From DMER64 sp964554535 (GTDB lineage Bacteria > Bacteroidota > Bacteroidia > Bacteroidales > UBA932), in assembly GCA_964554535.1 (NCBI GenBank), contig CAZKPB010000013.1, positions 1 through 64,000 on the forward strand: DNA of 64,000 bases, written 5' to 3'. The position numbers were made by a program, and so were the translations under genes. The notes below the pieces were generated by a model. The model saw only the letters and a program-made list of their open reading frames with translations. It did not search any database and was not told where the DNA came from. Positions within the stretch are counted from its first letter, which is position 1. The number at the start of each line of letters is the position of its first letter. This document shows, in pieces, positions 8,178 to 17,900 of this stretch.

Positions 8178-10097
8178 TTAGTTTACGGGTTCAACGAATA
8201 TTTGGGTAAAACCTTTTTGGCGCAACGCTTGTGCAATGTCTTCAGCCTGGGAAGTATCGGTGAAGGGGCCTATGTAGTATCGGGTCTCGGAATCGGAAAC
8301 TTCCTTGTATATGTCTTTGGCGGTCAAAGTGCTGATTTCTTTTATGTATTCCGGCGAAAGATCCTTGTTGTCCAAAAAGATACGGCAGGCTTTGTCTGTC
8401 TCCGGGGCTGTCCTGTGTTCCGCTTCCCTCTTGCGGGCCGCCTGCACGGTAAGATTCTTGCGCTGATAGTAGGCTACTACAATTGCCGAGCCAAACCCTC
8501 GTTTTTTGACGACTGTCAGCGCTTTTGCGGTCTCATTGTATGTATCGAACTGGCCGGCATAATAGACGTAACGATTGCCTGCTTTCACTTCAAAAGCGGG
8601 GCAAAGTCCTTTAAGCTGGCGCAAAGAGGCTTTGGAAGCTACGGTAAACAGCTGGATGCGGTAATAAAGTCCAAGGGGTTCGTTTGCGTCCCAAGAAATC
8701 AGCTGGCTGGTTTCTTCTATGCGGAAAGTGAGGTTTACCGGAGGAATTTCAGGAACGGGCCGGTCAAACTGCTGGTGCTCCAGTGTGCCAAAGGATTGTT
8801 TTTGAGGAATAAATGTAAACGGAACGGTTTCTTCTGCACGAGCCTTGCCGGAGGTCGGAGTGATCAGGGGAGGCAGCACGCCGGTAGATAAAAAACGCGC
8901 TTCCACATCCCGGGCGGCTTCCTGAGCCGTACGCAGGGCTTCCTGCAGGTCCATCAGCACAAATTCGTCTTCCTCAATGGTACGGGCCATAGCCAGTTTG
9001 TCCTCGTCACGGGACAAGGCAAGATAGGTCTCCCTAAGTTGGCTCAGTTTAAGTTCCTGGGCGGACACTTTTTCCATCATCATCCGAACGGCATCCACCA
9101 GCTGAACGTAATGTTCCGTGGCCTGGAGCGTGGCGTCAATGGCTTTCTGATTTCCCGGGGCGTGTGACAGCGTGTCTTGCGGGGCTGCAGGAGCGGAAGG
9201 CGTGTCAAAGTTCAGTAAGGCCAGTTGCTGTATGGCCTCCACCGAAGCAGGGGCAATTTTGAGGGGAGCCGCCTCGTATTCCACGCAATATAGGGTCAGC
9301 GAGTCATTGAGGGATTCCCGGTCCGAGACAAAGCAGGCATAGGCCAGGTCGTCCGAGACCATAAACAGAAAATCATCAAAGGGAGAGGAGAAGGGAATGC
9401 CCAGATTCTGCGCCGGTCCCCAATCTTGTGTATCCGTGTTCCAGGAGCACATATACAGATTATAGCCTCCCAGCCCGTATTGACCGTCCGAGCAGAAGAA
9501 CAACCGGGAGGCATCCCGGCTGAGAGTGGGGTACAACTCGTTTCCGTTGCTGTTTACCTGTGAACCCAGGCGTTGTGCGGGTTCCCACCGGGAAGAACTG
9601 TCCGCACTCCGGCGCACCGAATAAATATCCCAACCGCTTTGGCGCAAAGAATCTCTAGCGGCAAAGACCAGCAATGGCGTGTCTTCCCTGTAAAAGGCGG
9701 GGGAGGGCGCGGCTGCGTTGTCATTTACGGTGGCAAGCAATTCTGCGGGAGGCATAATCCATTGTCCGGAAGGACATTGGCTGAAATACAAATGAAAATC
9801 TTTCTTGGGGACGGCCCATTTTCCTTTCACTACGGGATTGGCCACATAGTTAAGCAGACTTAATCCGTTCTCGCACAAAATAATCCGTTGCGATGCCAGG
9901 GCGTTCAGCGAGGAATCTTGCGAGGCGGCCAGTGCCCGGGTGTATGCTTCTTGCGCCAGGGTGAAACGGTAGGATTTTCTAAGCGTCTCCCCTTCATCAT
10001 AATATCTTATGGCCGTGCTGTTTTGCCCCCGCAAAGTCCCGCAAAGCAACAGCAGCCCTATACAGATGTGAATGTTTATTCGCGCGTGTTTGTTCAT
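8178..10097 (-). CDS. Secreted SPOR-domain protein with propeller-like repeats
   Basis: A 639-residue exported protein. The signal peptide is about 1-25 (LLLLCGTLRG, cleaved before QNS; no convincing lipobox). A TPR-like helical region (30-90) is followed by a PD40/WD40-like beta-propeller segment (about 130-285, with FAARDSL, LFFCSDGQ and ACFVSDRES blades), a predicted coiled coil (about 325-415) and a C-terminal region with SPOR-like repeats near 480-550 and 595-639 (RYYIGPFTDTSQAEDIAQAL). SPOR domains bind denuded peptidoglycan at division sites, so a cell-wall role is inferred. It heads the operon with the NfeD-like gene and floA, and has a long structured putative leader. Confidence 0.75.
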   Translation of the reverse strand: MNKHARINIHICIGLLLLCGTLRGQNSTAIRYYDEGETLRKSYRFTLAQEAYTRALAASQDSSLNALASQRIILCENGLSLLNYVANPVVKGKWAVPKKDFHLYFSQCPSGQWIMPPAELLATVNDNAAAPSPAFYREDTPLLVFAARDSLRQSGWDIYSVRRSADSSSRWEPAQRLGSQVNSNGNELYPTLSRDASRLFFCSDGQYGLGGYNLYMCSWNTDTQDWGPAQNLGIPFSSPFDDFLFMVSDDLAYACFVSDRESLNDSLTLYCVEYEAAPLKIAPASVEAIQQLALLNFDTPSAPAAPQDTLSHAPGNQKAIDATLQATEHYVQLVDAVRMMMEKVSAQELKLSQLRETYLALSRDEDKLAMARTIEEDEFVLMDLQEALRTAQEAARDVEARFLSTGVLPPLITPTSGKARAEETVPFTFIPQKQSFGTLEHQQFDRPVPEIPPVNLTFRIEETSQLISWDANEPLGLYYRIQLFTVASKASLRQLKGLCPAFEVKAGNRYVYYAGQFDTYNETAKALTVVKKRGFGSAIVVAYYQRKNLTVQAARKREAEHRTAPETDKACRIFLDNKDLSPEYIKEISTLTAKDIYKEVSDSETRYYIGPFTDTSQAEDIAQALRQKGFTQIFVEPVN

Positions 10098-10270
10098 AGA
10101 TTGAAGTTTCGCAAGCAGAACAACCTGCTTGGGTTACTGCAAGTATATTACATCTTGCAAGGTTTTGCAACCTTGCTTGGGATTGTTAGTTTACTTCGCT
10201 TCGCCGAAGCTCCTAAATTAGGTAAACTTTCGCATTTGTGAAAGTTAAACCATAAATGAGGCAAATGCGA
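10098..10270 (-). ncRNA. Candidate structured 5' leader RNA of the SPOR-nfeD-floA operon
   Basis: On the minus strand, the roughly 170 nt between a -7 box and the SPOR gene can form successive hairpins: a 9-bp pair TCGCATTTG/CAAATGCGA (10262-10270 with 10230-10238); a 7-bp outer stem (10222-10228 with 10188-10194) enclosing two small hairpins (10198-10210 and 10212-10222); an 8-bp stem at 10157-10176 closed by GCAA, a GNRA tetraloop only on the minus strand; and a 7-bp stem at 10112-10131 just before the start codon. A 7-bp hairpin at 10225-10246 is mutually exclusive with the first stem. No known riboswitch was recognised. Function is unknown. Confidence 0.45.
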
Positions 10271-10274
10271 ATCA

Positions 10275-10282
10275 CAAAGGTA
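10275..10282 (-). promoter_or_regulatory. -7 promoter box for the SPOR-nfeD-floA operon
   Basis: The minus strand reads TACCTTTG (TAnnTTTG). Transcription starting a few bases downstream would begin almost exactly at the first leader hairpin. A weaker alternative, TATACTTG, lies at 10139-10147 and would give a short leader. Confidence 0.5.
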
Positions 10283-10302
10283 ATTATTTTAGGAATTTAT
10301 AT

Positions 10303-10310
10303 TACATTTG
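10303..10310 (+). promoter_or_regulatory. -7 promoter box for secDF
   Basis: TACATTTG matches TAnnTTTG, 43 nt before the secDF ATG and back to back with the minus-strand box at 10275-10282. No clear -33 element was seen. Confidence 0.55.
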
Positions 10311-10353
10311 CACCCTATTTTACCTGACTTATAAAATTTAAAATAATTTATTC

Positions 10354-13300
10354 ATGCAAAGTAAAGGAGCCATTCGTTTTGTGGCAATTATTATTGGGTT
10401 AGCCTGCTTGTACCAGTTGTCTTTCACCTGGGCAACCAGACATCAGGAGAAAAAAGCGGCCGACTACGCTGCCGAAGCGGTTGCCGCATACCAGAAATCT
10501 GCTGACTATGCAGCTGTTAACGACTTGGACAAGGCGTTTTTGTCCGACTCATTGTTGAACGCCAAAGAAAGTTATTACATTGATTCCATTACTCCGGAGA
10601 AAGTGTATCTTGGTTTCACCTACAAAGAAATTAAAGAGAAAGAAGTAAGTCTGGGTCTGGACCTCAAGGGAGGTATGAATGTAATGCTTGAGGTAAAACT
10701 GGAAAGTTTGATCCGCGCCTTATCGGATTACAGCCAGGACCCCGTGTTCAACCAAGCCATCCAGATTGCCAATCAGAATATGGTCAATGCGCGTGCCGAA
10801 TATATCACGTTGTTTGCCGAGGCGTGGGATCAGGTAGCTCCTAACGACCGTCTGTCACGTATCTTCGGCACGTACGACATGCGTGACCGCATCAAGCCGG
10901 AAACCAGCAACGCGGAAGTGATCAACGTCATCCGTACGGAAGCCGAGTCGGCAATGGCCAACTCCTTTAACGTACTGCGTAACCGTATTGACCGTTTTGG
11001 CGTGACCCAGCCCAATATCCAGCGTCTGGGAACCAGCGGCCGTATCTTGATTGAACTGCCCGGTGTAAAGGAACCCGAACGCGTGCGCAAACTTTTGAAA
11101 GGTACCGCTTCTCTGGAATTCTGGGAAACGTATGAAAATTCCGAAATCTTCCCCGCCCTGGAAGAAGCCAACCGCATATTGGCCGAATACCTGGGTGCCA
11201 TAGAAGAATCCGATACTACCGCAGTGGTTCCCGCAGAAGCGGCTGCCGACACCTCGGCCGAAGACGTGCTTGCCAAACTGGCCGAAGACCAGACCACAGA
11301 TGCCTCTACGGAAGCCTATGCCAAACAGAACCCCTTGTTCAGCGTTTTGGCCCCGAGTCTTTACGACAACCAGTTGATGGCCGGTCCCTGCGTGGGGAGA
11401 GCTCACTACAGAGATACCGCCCGCATCAACGGTTATATGCATCTGCCGCAAGTACAGGCCGCGTTGCCTTCTGACCTGCGTTTGCTGTGGTCCGTAAAAC
11501 CTTCTGAAGGAAGTGATGTATATTTTGATTTGGTAGCCATCAAGGCCAATACCCGTGACGGACGCGCTCCGTTGGACGGAGGTGTGGTAACCGACGCCAC
11601 CAAGGAATACAATGATGCCTCGGGCGGTACCCCGTCTGTAGATATGGGTATGAACGCGGAAGGTGCCCGCACCTGGGCCCGAATGACGGCGGACAACATT
11701 GGCAAATGCATTGCCATTGTACTGGATGATATGGTATATTCCTATCCCCGCGTCAACAGTGAAATTTCCGGTGGCCGTTCTTCTATTACCGGTACCTTTA
11801 CCGTGGAAGAAGCGGACGACTTGGCCAACGTTTTGAAATCCGGTAAACTTCCCGCACCTACCTCTATTGTACAGGAAAGTGTGGTGGGTCCTTCATTGGG
11901 TACCAAATCCATCCAGGCCGGTCTGTTCTCGTTTGTAATAGCCTTCCTTCTGGTGCTGGCCTATATGATTTTCTTCTACAGCCGTGCCGGTATTGTGGCT
12001 TCCATAGCCTTGATCTGCAACGTGCTGTTCCTGCTCGGCGCCCTGGTTTCCTTTGGTGCGGTACTCACCTTGCCGGGTATTGCCGGGATTGTACTTACCA
12101 TGGGTATGGCGGTGGACGCCAACGTAATTATCTACGAACGAGTAAAGGAAGAGCTGGCAGCGGGCAAAGCGTTGAGGCTGGCCGTGGCGGACGGGTACAA
12201 AAATGCCTACTCGGCCATTATTGACGGTAACTTGACCACGTTGATCACCGGGGTTGTGCTGATGTTCTTCGGTTCGGGTCCGGTACAGGGTTTTGCCACC
12301 ACGCTGGTAATCGGTATCATCACCTCTATGTTGACTTCCATCTTCATTACACGCCTGTTGTTTGAAAGACGTCTGGCCAAAAACAAAAACATCACCTTTG
12401 ACAACGACCTTACCCGAGAATTCATGCGTCACACCCATTACGACTTTTTGGGTCACCGCAAAATGTATTACATCATCAGTACGGTGATTATTCTGATTGG
12501 TATCGCATCCATGTTCACCAAGGGCTTTACCTACGGGGTTGACTTCTCCGGTGGTAGAACGTATGTATTGCGTTTTGACCAGGAAGTGTCTCCCGAAGCC
12601 ATCCGCAGCAGTGTGGAAGATGCCTTCCAGGGTGGGGTTGAAGTGAAAGAGTTTGGCGGAAACAGCCAGATGAAAGTCACCACCAAATACCTGATTGAAG
12701 ATGAAAGTGCCGAGGCTGACGCCACGGTGGACAAGATGCTGTTCGATGCCGTAAAAGAATACTATGTGGCTCCGCTTACCTTGGATGATTTCCTTTCCAC
12801 AATGAACAACCCCAACGGGGTAATCAGTTCGGAAAAGGTCGGACCTACCGTGGCCAGCGACATCAAACGTGACGCCGTGATTGCCATCATCCTTTCCTGT
12901 ATTGCCATTTTCCTTTACATTGCTGCCCGTTTCCGCAACTGGACATGGGGCGTGGGCGGTCTGGTATCTCTGGTACACAACACCTTGTTTGTACTTTCCT
13001 TCTACTCGCTCTTTACCGGTCTGCTCCCCTTCACTCTGGACGTGGACCAGCAGTTTATTGCGGCGGTATTGACCATCATTGGGTATTCACTGAACGACTC
13101 TGTGGTTATCTTTGACCGTATCCGCGAATACCGCACACTGTATCCCAAACGCGATATGAGGGAAAATATGAACGAGGCCTTGAACTCCACCTTGTCCCGT
13201 ACCGTGAATACATCGGCTACCACCTTGGTGGTATTGTTGGCCATTGCCATCTTTGGCGGTGAAGTCATCCGCGGTTTTGCCATGGCACTGGCTATTGGTG

Positions 13301-13395
13301 TGTGTGTGGCTCCTTACGCTTCATTGTTCATCTCCACTCCTGTTGTATACGATATGTGGAATAAAAATGTACGGAAAAAGATTGAGACCAAATAA
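10354..13395 (+). CDS. secDF: Protein translocase SecD/SecF fusion
   Basis: A 1013-residue inner-membrane fusion of SecD and SecF, the proton-driven partners of SecYEG that pull exported proteins into the periplasm. The SecD part has an N-terminal membrane helix, the LGLDLKGGMNVMLEV motif near 105-120, a large periplasmic domain (P1) carrying an Ala/Asp/Glu-rich insert near 285-325, and a helix bundle from about 525. The SecF part starts near residue 690, with TYGVDFSGGRTYVLRF near 725-741 and its own membrane bundle containing SLNDSVVIFDRIRE. Fusion is common in Bacteroidota. It ends in a strong terminator. Confidence 0.97.
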   Translation: MQSKGAIRFVAIIIGLACLYQLSFTWATRHQEKKAADYAAEAVAAYQKSADYAAVNDLDKAFLSDSLLNAKESYYIDSITPEKVYLGFTYKEIKEKEVSLGLDLKGGMNVMLEVKLESLIRALSDYSQDPVFNQAIQIANQNMVNARAEYITLFAEAWDQVAPNDRLSRIFGTYDMRDRIKPETSNAEVINVIRTEAESAMANSFNVLRNRIDRFGVTQPNIQRLGTSGRILIELPGVKEPERVRKLLKGTASLEFWETYENSEIFPALEEANRILAEYLGAIEESDTTAVVPAEAAADTSAEDVLAKLAEDQTTDASTEAYAKQNPLFSVLAPSLYDNQLMAGPCVGRAHYRDTARINGYMHLPQVQAALPSDLRLLWSVKPSEGSDVYFDLVAIKANTRDGRAPLDGGVVTDATKEYNDASGGTPSVDMGMNAEGARTWARMTADNIGKCIAIVLDDMVYSYPRVNSEISGGRSSITGTFTVEEADDLANVLKSGKLPAPTSIVQESVVGPSLGTKSIQAGLFSFVIAFLLVLAYMIFFYSRAGIVASIALICNVLFLLGALVSFGAVLTLPGIAGIVLTMGMAVDANVIIYERVKEELAAGKALRLAVADGYKNAYSAIIDGNLTTLITGVVLMFFGSGPVQGFATTLVIGIITSMLTSIFITRLLFERRLAKNKNITFDNDLTREFMRHTHYDFLGHRKMYYIISTVIILIGIASMFTKGFTYGVDFSGGRTYVLRFDQEVSPEAIRSSVEDAFQGGVEVKEFGGNSQMKVTTKYLIEDESAEADATVDKMLFDAVKEYYVAPLTLDDFLSTMNNPNGVISSEKVGPTVASDIKRDAVIAIILSCIAIFLYIAARFRNWTWGVGGLVSLVHNTLFVLSFYSLFTGLLPFTLDVDQQFIAAVLTIIGYSLNDSVVIFDRIREYRTLYPKRDMRENMNEALNSTLSRTVNTSATTLVVLLAIAIFGGEVIRGFAMALAIGVCVAPYASLFISTPVVYDMWNKNVRKKIETK

Positions 13396-13422
13396 GGTCA
13401 ATATATTTCTTTAAAGAAAAGT

Positions 13423-13453
13423 GGGGGGCTAAACGTTTAGCTCCCCTTTTTCT
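13423..13453 (+). terminator. Intrinsic terminator after secDF
   Basis: A GC-rich stem GGGGGGCTAAA/TTTAGCTCCCC (13423-13446, one G-T pair) is followed by a T-tract at 13447-13451. It lies 27 nt past the secDF stop. Confidence 0.85.
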
Positions 13454-13470
13454 TAAAATAAAAGAGTTCT

Positions 13471-14970
13471 ATGAAAAAAATCGGAATCATTGGTCTGCTG
13501 TTGTGCTGCTCTTTGCTCTTGCAGGCCCAGAACGTCCCCACCGCACAACAAATTACGGAAATAACCCAAAAGGTCCAGGAATGGTGGCACGTGCCCGCCC
13601 TGGCGGTCACGGTGGTAAAAGACGGGGAAACGGTCTTTGCACAGGGATTCGGCAAATTGTCCGCCAAGGCCGATGCGCCCGCCGCTGACGAATACACCCT
13701 GTTTGTGAACGCGTCCACTTCAAAAGCCTTTACGGCGGCCCTGCTGGCCATAGCCGTAGAACGCGGCTATGTGCGCTGGACAGACCCGGTGGTGCAACAC
13801 TTGCCCGATTTTCAACTGTACGACCCCTGGGTGACCCAAAATTTTCTGGTGCAGGATATTATGAATCACAAGGCGGGGTTTCAGGCACAGGCCCTGGACC
13901 AGATGCCGGCCTTTGGCTATGACCGCGATGACCTTTACCGGATGTTGCGCTTCATCAAACCCACCTACGGATTCCGTACCACCTACGCTTATTGTAATGC
14001 CACTTTTGTCATAGCGGCTAAAATCATTGAAAAATATTTTGGAATGACCTGGGAGGAAGCCGTGCGTGAGTATATTTTCAAACCTTTGGAAATGGACCAT
14101 TCCACCACGGGGAAAGACCATTACTTTACGGCCTCCAATTTTGCGCACGGGTATAGCCTTTATAAAACCGACAGCGGCTTGAAACTCTCGCAGCGCAACG
14201 ATCGGGAAGAAACCTACGACTGGTTGCAGGCCGTATCACCGGCCGCTTTTGTCATGTGCAATGCACACGATATGGGGCAGTGGATGCAAATGTGGCTCAA
14301 TGGCGGCAAATACAAGGACAAACAAATACTCAGCAAGGAGAGCATAGAGTTTTTGTGGAAGCCTCAGACCATCTGTTCAGACGACAAAGACCGCGTGGTG
14401 TTGTATGCACAGGGTTGGCGCATTGAGCAGGGGGAACAGGGGAAACTGATCAACCATACAGGCCTTGCCGGCGGGTTTACCGCCTGGGTGGCATTGGTAC
14501 CCGAGTACAATCTGGGAGTGAGCGTATTGGCCAACGAGGGCTCCACTACGTCAGTGGAACTGGCCCTGGGGCGTGCCGTCATTGATCTGTACCGAGGCGT
14601 GGCATCGGACTGGGTTACCACCACTTATGAAGAATATCTGGAACCCTTGTCCGACAGCGGCAGCCGCAAACTCAAAGAAACCCCGGCCGCTGCATTGGCG
14701 CCAAGTGCCTATACGGGTGCTTATTTCAAAGAAGTGTTCGGTCCGGTGGAAATATACTCCCGGGACGGTCAACTATGCATTAAAATGAAAGAAATAGACA
14801 GTCCGCTCAAGCATATCAACGGAAACACCTTCCGTTTTGACGCGCGCAGTGAAACCTTGGACCTGACTTTCCAAGTGAATGCGGCCACCGGCGCGGCAGA
14901 CGCGTTTTCCATAGATTTTGGGGATGACCTGGGACTGTTTACTCGGTCGTATACGGAATATTCTTTTTAG
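13471..14970 (+). CDS. Serine hydrolase, beta-lactamase (class C-like) family
   Basis: A 499-residue exported protein with signal peptide about 1-19 (ending LLLQAQ). The penicillin-binding/beta-lactamase fold shows the nucleophile motif STSK (Ser82-Lys85), the second motif Y174-C-N176 and the third motif H329-T-G331. A C-terminal beta domain of DUF3471 type covers about 400-499. Such proteins include esterases, D-aminopeptidases and amidases; a true beta-lactamase role is not implied. Its 3' end overlaps the convergent dnaE gene by 32 nt. No -7 box was seen in the 17-nt gap after the upstream terminator, so its promoter is unclear. Confidence 0.9.
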   Translation: MKKIGIIGLLLCCSLLLQAQNVPTAQQITEITQKVQEWWHVPALAVTVVKDGETVFAQGFGKLSAKADAPAADEYTLFVNASTSKAFTAALLAIAVERGYVRWTDPVVQHLPDFQLYDPWVTQNFLVQDIMNHKAGFQAQALDQMPAFGYDRDDLYRMLRFIKPTYGFRTTYAYCNATFVIAAKIIEKYFGMTWEEAVREYIFKPLEMDHSTTGKDHYFTASNFAHGYSLYKTDSGLKLSQRNDREETYDWLQAVSPAAFVMCNAHDMGQWMQMWLNGGKYKDKQILSKESIEFLWKPQTICSDDKDRVVLYAQGWRIEQGEQGKLINHTGLAGGFTAWVALVPEYNLGVSVLANEGSTTSVELALGRAVIDLYRGVASDWVTTTYEEYLEPLSDSGSRKLKETPAAALAPSAYTGAYFKEVFGPVEIYSRDGQLCIKMKEIDSPLKHINGNTFRFDARSETLDLTFQVNAATGAADAFSIDFGDDLGLFTRSYTEYSF

Positions 14971-17900
14971 AGAGCCAGTCCAGAAGGGCGGGGGTGATGT
15001 CTATGCGTGTGTTGCGTGACAACATAGTAACCGCCAGTTTGTGGGTGACATCCCTCAAGTGAAATTTGGGCGATATTTTGCCCGGGTTTTCACGCAATAC
15101 GGTCAACAGTTCTTGCCTGAATTCGTCGGTTATGTCTTCCACACTCAAGGTCAGTGTAAGAAACCGCAGCTTGTCTTTTGCATTGGACAACAGGGCTATG
15201 TTTGTCAGCCGCATTTCTTTTTCTCTGGGACCGCTCTGCTTCTGTACCTTCTCCCGGTCTTTTCCAAATAAGGGGCGTTCCTGAATGATGCAGGTCAGCA
15301 GCACGGCCTCGCCGTTGTTAAGGTAAGGCATGGCCTTTTCATAGTCGGTGCCAAATAACGTGAATTTATGGGCGGCGGTATAATCTTCCACCGTCATGCT
15401 GCCCCATTTGCGTCCGCTTTTGGCAATGGCCGATGTGGTGGCGGTAACAAGCCCCGCAAGGGTAACGGTTATGGGCTGCAGTACTTCTTTGGGCTTGGAG
15501 GCCTCAAACAAGTCCAGCGCCTGCCTGATGGTGTGCGTGGAAAAGCGGTTTATTTCAAAACGGTAAATATCCAGGGGATGGGCCGACAAATAAATGCCCA
15601 CCATTTCTTTTTCCTTTGAGAGGAAATCTTCTTTGGATTCGGTCACGGCCGGCGGAGGTACGGGACGGCTGGCAGGAGCCAGCGAGGCGTTACCGTCTCC
15701 GAAGATGTTGGCCGTGGTACGGTTGCGGTCTTCTTGCACCATGGCTCCGTAACGCAGCAGACTATCCAGGAACAGTCCTTCTTTGCCGTAAGGAATAAAA
15801 TACTGATAGCGACGAATATCGGTAAAGGAATCCAGCGCCCCGGCGTAAATGAGGCTTTCCACCACTTTCCGGTTGCAGGTATTGGTGTTGAGGCGTTCCA
15901 CAAAATCGTATACATCTTTGAAGGGTCCTTCTTCCCGCCGACTGGCTACAATGCTTTCCACAGCCCCGTAGCCCACCCCTTTGATTCCGGCCATGGCAAA
16001 ACGGATGTCTCCGGTGGCATTGACCGTAAAATCGTGTTCGGATTCATTGACATCGGGCCCCAATACTTTGATGCCAATGCGTTTGCATTCGTCCATATAT
16101 TTGGACACCTCGTCAATGTTATCCCGGTTCTTTGACAGGACGGCGGCCATAAACTCGGCCGGATAATTGGCTTTGAGGTAGGCCGTCTGGTAGCTGAGCA
16201 TGGCATAGCAGGTGGCGTGCGACTTGTTGAAGGCATACTGGGCAAAGGCTTTCCAGTCATTCCAGATTTTGTCCAGTTTCTTTTTCTCATACCCTTTGGC
16301 GGCACCGCCCTCCAGAAATTTGGCCTGCATTTTTTCCATTACGGCTATCTGCTTCTTTCCCATTGCCTTGCGCAGGGTGTCGGCCTCGCCTTTGGAAAAG
16401 CCGGCTATTTCCTGGGAGAGTTGCATCACCTGTTCCTGGTATACCGTGACGCCGTAGGTGTCCTTAAGGTATTTCTCCATTACAGGCAGGTCGTAGGTGA
16501 TTTCCTGACGGCCGTGCTTGCAGTCTACAAATTTGGGGATGTAGTCCATGGGCCCCGGGCGGTATAAAGCGGCCATGGCAATGATATCCTCTATACAGTT
16601 GGGACGCAGTTCGCGCAACCATTTGCGCATTCCGTCACTTTCAAACTGGAAGATGCCCATGGTGTCTCCGCGGGTAAACAACTGGTAGGTGGGCGCGTCA
16701 TCCAGAGGCAGGGCATTGACATCCAAGTTCACACCGTGGTTTTCCTTGATGTTGGTTACCGCGCTTTTCAGGATGCTTAGGGTTTTCAGTCCCAAAAAGT
16801 CCATTTTGAGCATACCCACCTGTTCAATGAGGGATCCTTCATATTGGGATACCAGCATATCCTCTCCCGTTTCCTTGTCTTTGGCCGTGGAAAGGGGAAT
16901 ATGGTCCGTGAGGGGGTCAGGGCCAATGATGACGGCGCACGCATGCACGCCGGTGTTGCGTACGGAGCCTTCCAGTTTGCGGGCGTAGTCTATGGTGGAA
17001 CTGACCAGGGTGTCGGAAGCATTCAGGGCGTCCTGCAACTCGGGAACGTATTTGAGTGAGTTGTCAATGGTGATTTTTTGCGGTTTGCCGTCTTTTTCCG
17101 GCAGGCGGTCCGGAATGAGTTTGGCCAGGCGGTCCGACTCGCTCAGCGGCAGCCGCTGGATGCGGGCCACGTCCTTTATGGCACTTTTGGCCGCCATGGT
17201 ACCAAAGGTGACCACGTGCGACACATGGTCTTTGCCGTACTTCTGTTCCACGTATTGCAACACCTGGCCTCGGCCCTCATCGGCAAAGTCAATGTCAATA
17301 TCCGGAAGCGAGACGCGGTCGGGGTTGAGGAAACGCTCAAAAAGCAATCCGTAGCGCAGGGGGTCCACCAGGGTGATGTCCAGACAATAGGCCACCACAC
17401 TTCCCGCGGCCGAGCCTCGGCCCGGACCTACCCAGACGCCCATTTGGCGCGAGGCGTGGATAAAGTCGCGCACAATGAGGAAGTAGTCGGGGAAGCCCAT
17501 TCTGGCAATGGTGCCCAGTTCAAAGTCTATGCGTTCCCGGACTTCCGCGGTGATTTCCGGGTAGTTTTTGGCGGCGCCTTCATAGGTGAGGTGGCGCAGG
17601 TAGTCGTTGGAGTCCTTGAATTCCTGCGGAATGATAAAGTGAGGCAGGATGGGCTTGCGGTTTATCTCAAAGGGGGTCACCTTGTCCGCTATCTCTTGTG
17701 TGTTTTCCACGGCGGCGGGGATGTCGGAAAACAGGGCCGCCATTTCTTCCGTGCTCTTGAGGTATTCCTGCTGGGTGTAGTGCAACCGATTGTCGTTGGT
17801 CACGTCCTCGTTGGTGTTGACGCAGATAAGGCGGTCGTGTGCGGGACCGTCCTCGGCATTGACAAAATGCACGTCGTTGGTGGCTATGACCTTTATGCCG

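Noticed and set aside
11893..12978. 361-codon minus-strand open frame inside secDF
   Set aside because: It lies wholly opposite conserved SecDF sequence and has no recognisable domain.
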